The position numbers were made by a program, and so were the translations under genes. The notes below the pieces were generated by a model. That model was given only the letters and a program-made list of their open reading frames with translations. It was not told where the DNA came from and made no database searches. DNA of 64,000 bases from Clostridium sp. (lineage in GTDB: Bacteria > Bacillota > Clostridia > Clostridiales > Clostridiaceae): positions 28,517-92,516 of the forward strand of contig NZ_JAUNLM010000003.1 of the NCBI RefSeq assembly GCF_030532265.1, in the 5' to 3' direction. Shown in pieces: positions 8,099-16,917 of the stretch. How positions within the stretch are numbered: the first letter of the stretch is position 1; each line of letters opens with the position of its first letter.

Positions 8099-9334
8099 TT
8101 AAATATACATTCTATGTTTAGAGCTTAATTTCTTAACTCTATTAATTAATTCTTCATCACCATAAACTTTTTTATTTATAGCATCATTTATAATTGATGC
8201 TATTTCTTTCATATCTTCTTCTTTATATCCTCTTGTAGTTACAGCAGCAGTTCCTATTCTAACTCCTGATGTTACAAAAGGACTTCTTGTTTCATTCGGA
8301 ACTGTATTTTTATTTAAAGTTACTCCTATTGAATCTAAAAGTTTTTCAGCATCTTTACCTGTTAAATCTTTATTAGTTAAATCAACTAATATTAAATGAT
8401 TATCTGTTCCTCCTGATACTAATTTGAAACCATACTTAACAAGTTCTTCTGCTAATACATTACAATTTTTAACTACTTGCTCTATATACTCTTTAAAACT
8501 AGGTTCTAAAGCTTCTTTAAAGCATACAGCTTTTGCTGCTATTATATGCATTAAAGGTCCACCTTGCATTCCTGGGAATATATTTTTATCTAATTCTTTA
8601 GCATATTTTTCTTTACAAAGTATAAGACCTCCCCTTGGTCCTCTTAAAGTTTTATGCGTAGTTGATGTAACAAAATCAGCATAAGGTACAGGTGACATAT
8701 GTAGTCCTGCTGCAACAAGCCCTGCTATATGTGCCATATCAACCATAAAATATGCCCCAACTTCATCACAAATCTCTCTAAACTTTTTAAAATCTATTTC
8801 TCTTGAATAAGCACTAGCTCCAGCAACTATAAGTTTTGGTTTATTCTCTAATGCTATTTGTCTTACATTTTCATAATCAATTACTTCTGTTTCTTTATCT
8901 ACTCCATATGATATAAAGTTAAATAATCTTCCTGAAAAATTTACAGGTGAACCATGAGTTAAATGCCCTCCATGACTTAGATCCATTCCTAAAACAGTAT
9001 CTCCTGGCTTAAGTACTGAAAAATACACAGCCATATTAGCTTGTGAGCCTGAATGAGGTTGAACATTAGCATGCTCTGCATTAAATAATTTTTTAGCCCT
9101 ATCTCTTGCTATATCTTCTACTTTATCAACTATATGACAGCCTCCATAATATCTTTTGTCTGGATAACCCTCGGCATATTTGTTAGTAAGATATGATCCC
9201 ATAGCTTCCATTACTGCTTCACTTGTAAAATTTTCTGATGCAATAAGTTCTATTCCTTCTTCCTGTCTTTCAACTTCTTCCATTATTAATTCATAAATAT
9301 CATTATCTTCTTCTTTAATTTTTTCAAAGTTCAT
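8099..9334 (-). CDS. glyA: Serine hydroxymethyltransferase
   Basis: 411 residues, full length. This PLP enzyme interconverts serine and glycine, loading one-carbon units onto tetrahydrofolate. Visible features are the [10 protein letters not shown]-terminal motif, SGSQAN at about 95-100, VDMAHIAGL, and the PLP-binding Lys228 in [21 protein letters not shown] lies seven bases before the ATG. It is a monocistronic unit with its own terminator. It is divergent from a threonine/serine exporter, which fits shared serine metabolism. I see no glycine or tetrahydrofolate riboswitch in the leader. Confidence 0.98.
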   Translation of the reverse strand: MNFEKIKEEDNDIYELIMEEVERQEEGIELIASENFTSEAVMEAMGSYLTNKYAEGYPDKRYYGGCHIVDKVEDIARDRAKKLFNAEHANVQPHSGSQANMAVYFSVLKPGDTVLGMDLSHGGHLTHGSPVNFSGRLFNFISYGVDKETEVIDYENVRQIALENKPKLIVAGASAYSREIDFKKFREICDEVGAYFMVDMAHIAGLVAAGLHMSPVPYADFVTSTTHKTLRGPRGGLILCKEKYAKELDKNIFPGMQGGPLMHIIAAKAVCFKEALEPSFKEYIEQVVKNCNVLAEELVKYGFKLVSGGTDNHLILVDLTNKDLTGKDAEKLLDSIGVTLNKNTVPNETRSPFVTSGVRIGTAAVTTRGYKEEDMKEIASIINDAINKKVYGDEELINRVKKLSSKHRMYI

Positions 9335-9478
9335 TATAACACCCCAATTTTATTTATTTTTATTAGATTATACGGTTCTTCTTTAATTTTTTCAACATAT
9401 TTTTAATAAATTTATAAGTATATATAATAAATATCATATTTTATTAATTATATATACAATATTTATTTTATATATTTA

Positions 9479-9487
9479 TGCTATAAT
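9479..9487 (+). promoter_or_regulatory. Extended -10 promoter of the ThrE-type exporter
   Basis: TGCTATAAT (TG at 9479-9480, TATAAT at 9482-9487), an extended -10 element about 33 bases upstream of the TTG start. The -35 region is only AT-rich. The rest of the glyA/exporter gap is featureless AT DNA. Confidence 0.5.
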
Positions 9488-9519
9488 TTATTTATAAATT
9501 TACACAAGGAGTGATTATA

Positions 9520-10284
9520 TTGAACGTAAATAAATTGCTTCATCTATCTACATATGCAGGTATTGTTATGCTTCAAAGTGGTGCTGAAATATATAGAGTT
9601 GAAGAAACTATTTGTAGAATTTGTCAATCCTATGAAATTGATGAAGCTAATAGCTTTGTTACTCCTACTGGAATAATGGTGTCTATTTGCTATAAAAATC
9701 AAACTTACTCTATAGTAAAAAGAGTAACTATACGAGGAGTAGATTTACATAAAATCGAAAGAATAAATGACTTATCAAGAAGAATTGCAAGTACTAAACC
9801 TCCTCTTGATAAAATTGAAGCTGAATTAAAAGATATAGATAATACTGAAAGATATTCTTTATTATCAACTTTATTTTTTTCTGGTATAGCAGCAGGATTT
9901 TTTTCAATACTTTTTGGTGGAAACTTAAAAGACTTAATTGCATCTTTTTTTATAGGTGCATTTATTAAATATCTTTCAATGATATTCACTAAAATGTCAA
10001 TTAACGACTTTTTTATAAATACTATTTGTGCTGCAGCTTCTGCCGCTTTTGCAATATTATTTTTACACTTAGGATTTATAGATAATATTGATGAAACTAT
10101 AATAGGTGCAATAATGATACTAGTTCCAGGACTTGCTATTACAAATGCAATAAGAGATACAATAGCTGGAGATTATTTAGGTGGAATTATAAAAGCTAGT
10201 GAAGCTTTTTTAGTTGCTATTGCAATTGCTGTTGGTACAGGTGGCGTAATAAGTTTCTGGCTTAAGATATTAGGAGGTATATAA
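9520..10284 (+). CDS. Threonine/serine exporter, ThrE-type N-terminal subunit
   Basis: About 254 residues from TTG at 9520-9522. I prefer this start over the GTG at 9511 because AAGGAG (9506-9511) then lies at proper spacing. A hydrophilic N-terminal domain of about 115 residues carries the family signature LQSGAEIYRVEETICRI. It is followed by about five membrane helices with GAIMILVPGLAITNAIRD. In Corynebacterium ThrE, this half and the next gene's product are fused into one exporter of L-threonine and L-serine. Here the transporter is split, as usual in Firmicutes. The second subunit follows four bases downstream. Confidence 0.88.
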   Translation: MNVNKLLHLSTYAGIVMLQSGAEIYRVEETICRICQSYEIDEANSFVTPTGIMVSICYKNQTYSIVKRVTIRGVDLHKIERINDLSRRIASTKPPLDKIEAELKDIDNTERYSLLSTLFFSGIAAGFFSILFGGNLKDLIASFFIGAFIKYLSMIFTKMSINDFFINTICAAASAAFAILFLHLGFIDNIDETIIGAIMILVPGLAITNAIRDTIAGDYLGGIIKASEAFLVAIAIAVGTGGVISFWLKILGGI

Positions 10285-10288
10285 TAAT

Positions 10289-10750
10289 ATGACTATATTT
10301 ATTCAAACACTTTGTTCTTTTATTGCTACTATTGGTTTTGCTGTAATATTTAATATTCATGGTAAAAATCTAATTTTTGCTGGTATAGGCGGTGGAATAA
10401 GTTGGTTTGTTTATAGTTTATGCTTAAAAATTCACTTTTCTCAAACCACATCTTTTTTTATATCTGCTGTTATTTTTAGTATTTATTCTGAAATACTAGC
10501 TAGAAAATTAAAAACTCCTGTTACAACATTAGTAGTTTGTGCATTAATCCCTTTAGTTCCTGGATCTGGAATGTATTATACAATGTATGAAGCTGTAACT
10601 GGAAATATCATTCATTCAATAGAATTAGGATTAAATACTTTATCAAGTGCAGGAGCTTTAGCTCTTGGAGTTATATTTGTCTCTACAATTACTAGACAGT
10701 ATTATTTAGTTAAAAATAAAAGATATAAAAAAAAGATTGAGAAAATTTAA
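10289..10750 (+). CDS. Threonine/serine exporter, ThrE-type C-terminal subunit
   Basis: 153 residues with about five membrane helices and almost no soluble part. This is the DUF3815/ThrE_2-type partner of the preceding gene. The family motif ALIPLVPGSGMYYTMY is visible and mirrors the VPGLAITN motif of the other subunit, suggesting the two halves are related inverted modules. It overlaps the operon's terminator at its 3' end. The substrate assignment to threonine/serine rests on the family and on the divergent glyA. Confidence 0.87.
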   Translation: MTIFIQTLCSFIATIGFAVIFNIHGKNLIFAGIGGGISWFVYSLCLKIHFSQTTSFFISAVIFSIYSEILARKLKTPVTTLVVCALIPLVPGSGMYYTMYEAVTGNIIHSIELGLNTLSSAGALALGVIFVSTITRQYYLVKNKRYKKKIEKI

Positions 10751-10775
10751 TTCTCAATCTTTCACTTTTTATTTT
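10732..10775 (+). terminator. Terminator of the exporter operon
   Basis: Stem AAAGATTGAGAA (10732-10743) and TTCTCAATCTTT (10751-10762), 7-nt loop, followed by a T-rich tail on the plus strand. The left arm is inside the last codons of the gene. Confidence 0.85.
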
Positions 10776-10779
10776 AATA

Positions 10780-11048
10780 TTAATAAAATTACTCACTATA
10801 TAAAACAAATATATACTTTACTATTAGCTTTTTATAATTTCATTTATTAATTATGAATAATTTCCTTCAAATTTATTATTCATAATTACAATATAATATT
10901 GTTTTTATAACTTTTTTACTTCTTCTTTATTTTATATATTTGAAATTATTATTTCATCTAGAATACCTTTAGTACTTTCAATAGCTTATTTAATAAAATT
11001 TGTATTATCTTTAAATATAATACAACCACTTATAAAGATATCTTTCAT
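10780..11048 (-). pseudogene. Decayed family 2 glycosyltransferase fragment
   Basis: In one minus-strand frame from ATG 11046-11048 the translation reads MKDIFISGCIIFKDNTNFIK, then a TAA stop, AIESTKGILDEIII, and further coding-like blocks (NKEEVKKL, KQYCNYE, NYKKLIVKYIFVLYS) broken by more stops. The order ISGCIIFKDNxxFIKxAIESxKGxxDEII closely matches the conserved start of GT2 glycosyltransferases (MIVKNEExxIxxxLESxxxxxDEIIVVD). The catalytic Asp residues and everything downstream are lost. A 12-bp inverted repeat lies within it (10849-10860 and 10876-10887). The remaining stretch 11049-11208 is AT-rich with nothing I can name. Confidence 0.5.
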
Positions 11049-11208
11049 AATAATTCTTTTTATAATATAAAATCCTTCATATTATTTATATTATCTTTTT
11101 TACCTTTAATTATCTTATAATTATAAAATTCTAATTTTATATATTCAAATAAATATTTTTGTATTAATTAAATATTTATTTGATAACTATTAATTTATTT
11201 ATAAATTA

Positions 11209-11242
11209 AAAAACTAGCCTTTAAATTTAAAGGCTAGTTTTT
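11209..11242 (-). terminator. Terminator of the lysine-regulated permease
   Basis: A 34-nt perfect palindrome with core ACTAGCCTTTAAA and runs of A and T at its ends, giving a T tract on the minus strand. It lies two bases from the permease stop codon. Confidence 0.9.
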
Positions 11243-11244
11243 AA

Positions 11245-12570
11245 TTAATTAATTTCAACTTTATTTTTATGATAATTATATATATAAAAAGGAACGCCTA
11301 TAAGCATTAATATAAATCCCCACATTACAGTTTCTGCACCTGAACCATATATTGTCCAAATTGAATATATAAATGCTAATAATGGAACTATAGCTTTTTT
11401 TATGAAAATTCCAAAATTAAATTCTTTTGTTCCTTTAAACATAAGCATTATTTCTGCTGCTGCTGTTAAAAGATATATTGGTAAAAATGAAAGTGTTGCA
11501 AGTATTGTTATAAATGTAAATGCTGATACCATACTCTTTTGATAATTCATTATTAAAAGTATATTTACTAAAATTGATCCAACTATTAAAGCATTTGCTG
11601 GAGTTCCATACTTAGGATGAAGTTTTCCAAAAAATTTAGGAAAAACTCCGTCTTCTCCTGCCGCAAAAGCTACACGTGCTGTTGATAAAAGCCACCCAAT
11701 GGTTGTACCTAAAATACATATTACAACTGCAATAGTAATTGGCTTACCAATTGAACTACCTAATATTCTAGTTAATATATCAGTTAAAGGTGCTTGACTA
11801 TTTGCAAGTTCTGAATTTGGCATAGCACCCATACTAGCTACACTTATTAACATATATATAACAGATGCTATAATCATTCCATAAATTGTACTCTTTCTTA
11901 CATTTTTCTCTGGATTTTTAATTTCCCCAGCTGTAACAGTTGCACTTTCAAGACCTACAAAAGCCCAAAGCGTTGATGTTGCTGCAAGTGATATTGTAGA
12001 AAGTCCCTTTCCTTGAGGAAGTAATGGCATTATATTTACAGTATCAAAATTAATTAATGCTACTATTATGAATATAGCAAAAAATGCAATCTTAAACACT
12101 GTAGCTACCGTTTGAATCTTTCCTGCTTTTTTTACTCCAATTATATTTATAATTGTAAAGAACCAAAGTATGGCACTTGTATAAATTATAGAGATAAGTG
12201 GATCTCTTAAAGCTGGTATAACTGCTGCACTATAACTTGAAAGTGCTACTATTATTGCTGCATTTCCTATCCATGAACCATTCCAATATAACCATGCACT
12301 TAAAAATCCTGCAAATTCTCCAAAAGCAATCTTAGTGTATTGATATGCCCCTCCAGTTGAAGGATATTTAGATCCTAAGTTAGCAAATGACATTGCAATA
12401 AGTATTGATCCTGCAGATGTTAATATCCATGCAATTATTGTTGCAAGTGGTCCTGAAAGCTGTGCAAGTGTTGCTGGAAGCATAAACACACCTGATCCTA
12501 TCATATTACCACACACAAGCATAGTTGCCATGAAAAGACTAATTTCCTTTTTTAAATTTCTCTCTTCCAT
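11245..12570 (-). CDS. APC-superfamily amino acid permease, probably for lysine
   Basis: 441 residues, about 12 membrane helices. The first helix has GNMIGSGVFMLP, the substrate-binding unwound segment of the amino acid-polyamine-organocation superfamily, and STGGAYQYTK follows. Sequence style is close to the basic amino acid/polyamine antiporter branch (AdiC, PotE, CadB-like). A lysine riboswitch directly upstream argues for lysine import, or less likely lysine/cadaverine exchange; no lysine decarboxylase gene is nearby. AAAGGAGG precedes the ATG. It is monocistronic, with promoter, riboswitch, gene and terminator all visible. Confidence 0.88.
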   Translation of the reverse strand: MEERNLKKEISLFMATMLVCGNMIGSGVFMLPATLAQLSGPLATIIAWILTSAGSILIAMSFANLGSKYPSTGGAYQYTKIAFGEFAGFLSAWLYWNGSWIGNAAIIVALSSYSAAVIPALRDPLISIIYTSAILWFFTIINIIGVKKAGKIQTVATVFKIAFFAIFIIVALINFDTVNIMPLLPQGKGLSTISLAATSTLWAFVGLESATVTAGEIKNPEKNVRKSTIYGMIIASVIYMLISVASMGAMPNSELANSQAPLTDILTRILGSSIGKPITIAVVICILGTTIGWLLSTARVAFAAGEDGVFPKFFGKLHPKYGTPANALIVGSILVNILLIMNYQKSMVSAFTFITILATLSFLPIYLLTAAAEIMLMFKGTKEFNFGIFIKKAIVPLLAFIYSIWTIYGSGAETVMWGFILMLIGVPFYIYNYHKNKVEIN

Positions 12571-12602
12571 TTAGTCCTCCTTAAAGTATATCTTTATAAA
12601 GG

Positions 12603-12830
12603 TAAAATAAAAGCTCAGAGAAGTATTCTAATCTCTGAGCCCGAATAACTAAAATTCAAAACACAAAGATAGCTCTCCACAAAACTTGTGACAGTTTTAC
12701 ATATATTTTATGTAAACCCAACATACAATTTTAAAGCTTCCATTGTACATTTCGGCAATAATACCTTTCCTTAAAAATCATCGTGCTTACCTCATTAAAA
12801 GTACTGATTATTATTGCAACCTCTATCTTA
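12603..12830 (-). ncRNA. Lysine riboswitch (L box) with terminator platform
   Basis: On the minus strand the aptamer runs from 12830 to 12664. P1 is formed by AAGATAG and CTATCTT. Conserved blocks are AGAGGTTGCAA, GGAAAGGTATTATTGCCGAA and TGGAGAGCTATCTT, which match the lysine riboswitch consensus I know. Downstream, arms at 12632-12640 and 12613-12621 (GCTCAGAGA) form a terminator with TTTTATTTTA. Established behaviour of this class: lysine binding favours the terminator and lowers expression of the downstream gene. Confidence 0.95.
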
Positions 12831-12852
12831 CCTATTTTTTAGTGACTATGTA

Positions 12853-12881
12853 ATTGTAGACAAAATTTTTAATAATGTCAA
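12853..12881 (-). promoter_or_regulatory. Promoter of the lysine riboswitch-permease unit
   Basis: On the minus strand a consensus TTGACA (12876-12881) is separated by 17 bases from TACAAT (12853-12858). Transcription would start about 15-20 bases before the riboswitch P1 stem. Confidence 0.85.
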
Positions 12882-12882
12882 T

Positions 12883-13221
12883 TTATTTTATATTATTTTT
12901 TATATTCATATAAGTGCTTTTTTTTATATTTATACTATTTATATCAATATTATTGGGATTAGTAGTTAATTTATAATCTTTTATCCAATAGTTTCCGTCA
13001 ACATATGTACCTTCTTCAACTAATTCGCTTGGATTTTCATCATATACTTCTTCAATATTATTATCAGGTGTTAATATAACCAAACGTCTACATGCTTCCT
13101 CAGCATCATCAAATATATTATAAAATGCATTATAATTATTAAAAGATCTTACTGATGTAACTACTTTTATATTCAATCCTAATTCTTTTGCAACATCTGT
13201 TAATTTAATTGTATCTTTCAT
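12883..13221 (-). CDS. Hypothetical protein, 112 aa
   Basis: 112 residues, soluble, no recognised family. The N-terminus (MKDTIKLTDVAKELGL) looks like a short helix-turn-helix-type segment, as in 'TDVAKELG'. It is followed by an acidic middle region (IFDDAEEACRRLVILTPDNN) and an Asn/Lys-rich tail. AAAGGAGAG lies properly before the ATG. It follows the flavodoxin-like gene by 23 bases and is probably co-transcribed with it. The stop codon touches the permease promoter. Function unknown. Confidence 0.7.
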   Translation of the reverse strand: MKDTIKLTDVAKELGLNIKVVTSVRSFNNYNAFYNIFDDAEEACRRLVILTPDNNIEEVYDENPSELVEEGTYVDGNYWIKDYKLTTNPNNIDINSINIKKSTYMNIKNNIK

Positions 13222-13244
13222 ATTAAACTCTCCTTTTATTATAA

Positions 13245-13727
13245 TTAAAATAGTTCTTTAACTTTCTTAGCTATTCTTTCTCCAAATATCATAGGTGTTT
13301 CTTTGTCTTCATCATTAACACCATTTACACTAACATAACCTAAATGTATAAAAGGTTTACCATGTGCTGACCCTCCAGAATATAAAAGCATTCCTTTTAC
13401 AATTAAATGATTCATTAATGTTAAAATAGCAGTATCTGCTCCTCCCCATATGTAATCAGCTGTAGCATACATAGCTCCTATCTTACCTTCTAAATTAACA
13501 TTACGTGAATTATCTAACCAATTCTTAATATTAGAAGTAGTGTTAGCTAAATATGTTGGTGTACCAAATATTACCGCCTTACTTTCATTTAAAAAATTTA
13601 TATCAATGTTATTAATATTCATACATTTTACTTCAATTTCACTTACTCTCTCAGCACCTAGCTTTATTGTTTCTCCAATTCTTTTAGTATGCCCACTTTT
13701 TGAATCATATAATATAGAAATTTTCAT
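13245..13727 (-). CDS. Flavodoxin-like / NAD(P)H-dependent FMN oxidoreductase
   Basis: About 160 residues from ATG 13725-13727, which has GGAGGG seven bases upstream; a TTG five codons earlier would remove the ribosome site. The N-terminal ILYDSKSGHTKRIGETI is the phosphate-binding loop for FMN in the flavodoxin/WrbA fold. FGTPTYLANTTSNIKNWLD and MYATADYIWGGADTAILTL are the usual flavin-contacting loops. The family transfers electrons to quinones, flavins or other acceptors. Partner and substrate are unknown. It is likely co-transcribed with the 112-residue gene downstream. Confidence 0.85.
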   Translation of the reverse strand: MKISILYDSKSGHTKRIGETIKLGAERVSEIEVKCMNINNIDINFLNESKAVIFGTPTYLANTTSNIKNWLDNSRNVNLEGKIGAMYATADYIWGGADTAILTLMNHLIVKGMLLYSGGSAHGKPFIHLGYVSVNGVNDEDKETPMIFGERIAKKVKELF

Positions 13728-13763
13728 AAATTTACCCTCCAACCTTTATCTTTTGTTTTATAT

Positions 13764-13798
13764 AAAATAGGTGTAAGCATTAATCTTACACCTATTTT
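13764..13798 (-). terminator. Terminator between the 149-aa gene and the flavodoxin-like gene
   Basis: Perfect 14-bp stem AAAATAGGTGTAAG (13764-13777) / CTTACACCTATTTT (13785-13798) with a 7-nt loop. It lies 19 bases after the stop of the 149-residue gene. Confidence 0.8.
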
Positions 13799-13817
13799 TA
13801 AATTAAAAATTTTTTAA

Positions 13818-14267
13818 TTAAATTTCTTCTATCTCATCAATAGATTCAATTTCTTCTAAATTTTCTTCTTTTTCTTTTGAAGCAATAAATGAGCTTAAAT
13901 CATTATATGTACTTTTAGCAAATTCTAAAAATAACTCTTCATCAATTTCTTTAAATTCTCTGCTGTTAACTACAACTAAATCTCTCATTAAAAGATTTAC
14001 ATCTATTCTACCAACAACTTTAGCAAGATTTGCTGAAGTTATAGCATTTAATATTCCTTCACATTCGTTTCTATTATTTATGATTGCGTTGTTTGATTTT
14101 GGTAAGCTTTCTTTATAATCTAGTGTAACACACTCATAAAATTCACCGTACTCATCATATACCTCTAAAGCTATATTATTAGTATCTAAATATCTTTCCA
14201 TTACACAAGTTAAATTTAAACCATCCCAGTGTATTTTTTTATTAAATACTTTTATAGTTTCCATCAT
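13818..14267 (-). CDS. Hypothetical protein, 149 aa, acidic C-terminus
   Basis: 149 residues, soluble. The N-terminal half is beta-rich (WDGLNLTCVMERYLDTNNIALEVYDEYGEFYECVTLDY) and the C-terminus is strongly acidic (KEEENLEEIESIDEIEEI). The first half faintly recalls DUF4313-type proteins, but I cannot confirm this. Two adjacent ATG codons are possible starts; AAGAAGG is upstream of both. It stands alone with its own terminator. Function unknown. Confidence 0.65.
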   Translation of the reverse strand: MMETIKVFNKKIHWDGLNLTCVMERYLDTNNIALEVYDEYGEFYECVTLDYKESLPKSNNAIINNRNECEGILNAITSANLAKVVGRIDVNLLMRDLVVVNSREFKEIDEELFLEFAKSTYNDLSSFIASKEKEENLEEIESIDEIEEI

Positions 14268-14429
14268 TTCTACCTTCTTCCAAATATACTTTTATTAAGT
14301 GCATATAAATACTATAATATGTCTAACTGTAAAAGAAGTTAGCTTATTCACTTAAAATAAATTACTTATATATTATACATTAAAATATATGTTTTTTGAA
14401 ATATTTGCTGAAATTCTTAAATAAATATA

Positions 14430-14666
14430 TTAATTTTGCTCATTATAAACTATTTTATCTAATATATCTTTTCTATCTTCACCTAAAAAATTAGCTAATT
14501 TTGATGGCATATGTCCATCCTTATAAACAGCATTTTTATTTGCATCTACTATTCTTAGTACTTTTTGTGCTAATTTTTCATAAGTAATAAGGTCTTCTAA
14601 ATATTGGTCTATTAAGTCTTTTAAACAAGTTGCTAATTCCTTAGGATTTCTATAAACTGCTCTCAT
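14430..14666 (-). CDS. Small conserved clostridial protein, 78 aa (TIGR04540-like)
   Basis: 78 residues, helical and soluble, starting MRAVYRNPKELATCLKDLID and containing YEKLAQKVLRIVDANKNAVYKDG. The MRxVYxNPKELAxxLKDLxDQYL start resembles the small clostridial family I remember as TIGR04540, of unknown function. AAAGGAG lies six bases before the ATG. No obvious partner gene. Confidence 0.7.
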   Translation of the reverse strand: MRAVYRNPKELATCLKDLIDQYLEDLITYEKLAQKVLRIVDANKNAVYKDGHMPSKLANFLGEDRKDILDKIVYNEQN

Positions 14667-14743
14667 AATTTACTCCTTTGTACTAATAAATTTCTTAAAT
14701 ATATAATACCATATTTTATTATTATTTCAATCTTACATTTAAA

Positions 14744-15085
14744 CTACTTTATCTTTATTAAATTATTAGGATTTAAAATATCCATTTCATAAAGATTACC
14801 ATCTACTGTAACATAAAAAAATCCTAATGATGATGTATGCATATCCATTATAACCCTTGGATTAAAGCCATAAGCTTTTTTTCCATTTAATTCAATATCA
14901 TCAATACTATCAATAATTATTTCTTCTTGAATATTATTGTTTAATTTCACATATTCATAAACTATATTTTTAGCTTCATCTTTTGATATTTCACTTTGAA
15001 ATTTGTTAAAAGTCTCTTTACTACAACCAAAAATACTTAAAGTAATTATTAAAAAACTAATTATTAAAAGGTTTATTTTTCTCAT
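14744..15085 (-). CDS. Putative lipoprotein with PepSY-like domain
   Basis: 113 residues. The N-terminus MRKINLLIISFLIITLSIFGC is a lipoprotein signal peptide with a lipobox-like SIFGC, so Cys21 would be lipidated and the protein anchored outside the membrane. The remainder (KDEAKNIVYEYVKLN to VTVDGNLYEMDILNPN) follows the helix-strand-strand plan of PepSY domains, which often inhibit or modulate secreted peptidases. AAGGAG precedes the ATG. Function is inferred only from the fold. Confidence 0.7.
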   Translation of the reverse strand: MRKINLLIISFLIITLSIFGCSKETFNKFQSEISKDEAKNIVYEYVKLNNNIQEEIIIDSIDDIELNGKKAYGFNPRVIMDMHTSSLGFFYVTVDGNLYEMDILNPNNLIKIK

Positions 15086-15218
15086 AGTTGCTCCTTAAAT
15101 ATTAATTACTTATAACTATGAGTATTTTTTTATTTAAATACTATTTATAATTATTTTAAAAATTAAATTTATTTAAACCTATTTTTATATAATTATAAAT
15201 TTAATAATTATATTATAA

Positions 15219-15254
15219 AAAGAGAGCAATTTAAACTTTAAAATTACTCTCTTT
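15219..15254 (-). terminator. pepD terminator
   Basis: Stem arms at 15219-15232 and 15241-15254 (AAAGAGAG...CTCTCTTT) with one G-U wobble and an 8-nt loop, followed by T on the minus strand. It is 33 bases after the pepD stop. Confidence 0.75.
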
Positions 15255-15287
15255 AAATATTAATAAATTTATATTTCTAAAATATAT

Positions 15288-16739
15288 TTAATTGATTTCC
15301 TTTAAAAGTTCTACTAAGAATTTATACATTCTTTCAGCTGATGATATACTTAAATGTTCTGTTGGAGTATGAGCATTAAATATATATGGTCCAAAACTTA
15401 TCATATCAGTATCTTTCATAGTTTCTTTAAATAATCCACACTCAAGACCTGCATGAATTGCTGAAATTTCAGCTTCTTTATGGAACATATCTTTATATAC
15501 CTTCTCACAAAGCTTTCTTATATTTGAGTTTGGATCATATTCCCACTCAGGATATTCACTAACCTTTTCTATTGAAGCACCTGCTCTTTCAGCTATTACT
15601 GATAATTTATTAAATACTTCATATTTTAAACTTTTAATTGAACTTCTTATAGAAGTGATTATAGAAATATTATTTTTAAAAGTCTCTATAACTGCAACAT
15701 TTAAACTAGTTTGAACTAATCCTTTTATATCTTCACTCATATTTTGAACTCCATTTGGACACATAACTAAGAAATCTATTAAGTTAGAAGTTGTGCTTAA
15801 ATTAAATTGTTTATCTACACCTTCATTATAATCATAAACTTCAACATTTAATCCTTTATCTGCTATTCTATATTCAACCTTAAAATCTTTTGCAATATTT
15901 TCTACTATTGCTTTTACTTTGTTAATATCATCTGAATTATTTAAAGTAAGTAGAACCTCACATTTACGTGGTATAGCATTATGTTTTGTTCCACCATTTA
16001 TACTTACTAAATTAAATGGTACTTCTTTTCTTAATTCAAATAATATTCTTCCTATTAGCTTATTGGCATTAGCTCTTTGTTTTATTATTTCTAATCCTGA
16101 ATGACCACCAAGTAAACCATTTACTTCTAATTTAATACACCTTCCATAAGCTTCTTCTAATTCACCTTCAAATATAACTTTAGTATTTATTCCGCCAGCA
16201 CAAGCTGTTAAAAATATTCCTTCTTCTTCTGAATCAATATTTAATAATATCTTTCCTTTTAAAAGACTAGTATCTAATGCCATAGCACCATCCATACCAA
16301 CTTCTTCTGATGTAGTAAATACTGCTTCTATTTCAGGATGATTAATATCATCTGAATCTAATATAGCAAGTGTATATGCAACTGCTATTCCATCATCTGC
16401 ACCTAGTGTAGTATCATTTGCATATAAAAAATCACCTTCTACTTTTAATTCTAAAGAGTCTTTATCAAAATCATGCTTACTATTAGCTCCTTTTTCACAA
16501 ACCATATCCATATGTCCTTGTATTATTACAGGTGTCTTATTTTCATAACCTTTAGTTGCAGGTTTTTTTATAATTACATTTAATGCATTATCTTGTATTA
16601 CCTCAAGGCTTCTTTCTTTTGCAAAATTAACTAAGTAATCACTTATTTGTTTTTCTTTATATGAACCATGAGGAATTTTAGTTATTTCTTCAAAAAACTT
16701 AAATACTTTTTTTGGCTCTAAATTTTTACATACTGACAT
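15288..16739 (-). CDS. pepD: Aminoacyl-histidine dipeptidase (PepD, M20 family)
   Basis: 483 residues, the normal length for PepD. M20 motifs are visible: the first metal site IQGHMDMVCEK, the bridging TLGADDGIAVAY, the catalytic Glu pair TSEEVGMDGA, IDSEEEG, and near the end IHAGLECGLF with HTPTEHLSI, the last metal His. The lid/dimerisation domain carries NGLLGGHSG and GGTKHNAIPR. It cleaves Xaa-His and other dipeptides in the cytoplasm after peptide uptake. AGAAGGAG precedes the ATG. It appears monocistronic. Confidence 0.94.
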   Translation of the reverse strand: MSVCKNLEPKKVFKFFEEITKIPHGSYKEKQISDYLVNFAKERSLEVIQDNALNVIIKKPATKGYENKTPVIIQGHMDMVCEKGANSKHDFDKDSLELKVEGDFLYANDTTLGADDGIAVAYTLAILDSDDINHPEIEAVFTTSEEVGMDGAMALDTSLLKGKILLNIDSEEEGIFLTACAGGINTKVIFEGELEEAYGRCIKLEVNGLLGGHSGLEIIKQRANANKLIGRILFELRKEVPFNLVSINGGTKHNAIPRKCEVLLTLNNSDDINKVKAIVENIAKDFKVEYRIADKGLNVEVYDYNEGVDKQFNLSTTSNLIDFLVMCPNGVQNMSEDIKGLVQTSLNVAVIETFKNNISIITSIRSSIKSLKYEVFNKLSVIAERAGASIEKVSEYPEWEYDPNSNIRKLCEKVYKDMFHKEAEISAIHAGLECGLFKETMKDTDMISFGPYIFNAHTPTEHLSISSAERMYKFLVELLKEIN

Positions 16740-16876
16740 AATAATCGCTCCTTCTTAATGTCAAATTTTATTAAATTTATTTTACTTATAAAAAAATTGT
16801 AATTATTTTTAAATTAATAATCAATATATTATTATAAATTTGATAAAATTTATATTTTAATAATAGTTTTTTTATA

Positions 16877-16912
16877 AAATAAAGAGCACTATAATAATAG
16901 TACTCCTTATTT
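16877..16912 (-). terminator. Terminator of the cobalamin operon
   Basis: Arms at 16877-16892 and 16897-16912, 16 pairs with two G-U wobbles, a 4-nt loop and a short T-rich tail on the minus strand. It sits five bases after the cbiP stop. Confidence 0.7.
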
Positions 16913-16917
16913 TCTAG

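Noticed and set aside
9335-9510. Glycine or tetrahydrofolate riboswitch before glyA
   Set aside because: No conserved aptamer blocks in the 175-base gap; it is plain AT-rich sequence with promoter-like elements.
10849-10887. 12-bp inverted repeat as an insertion-sequence end or regulatory hairpin
   Set aside because: No transposase or target duplication, and it falls in the decayed glycosyltransferase frame.
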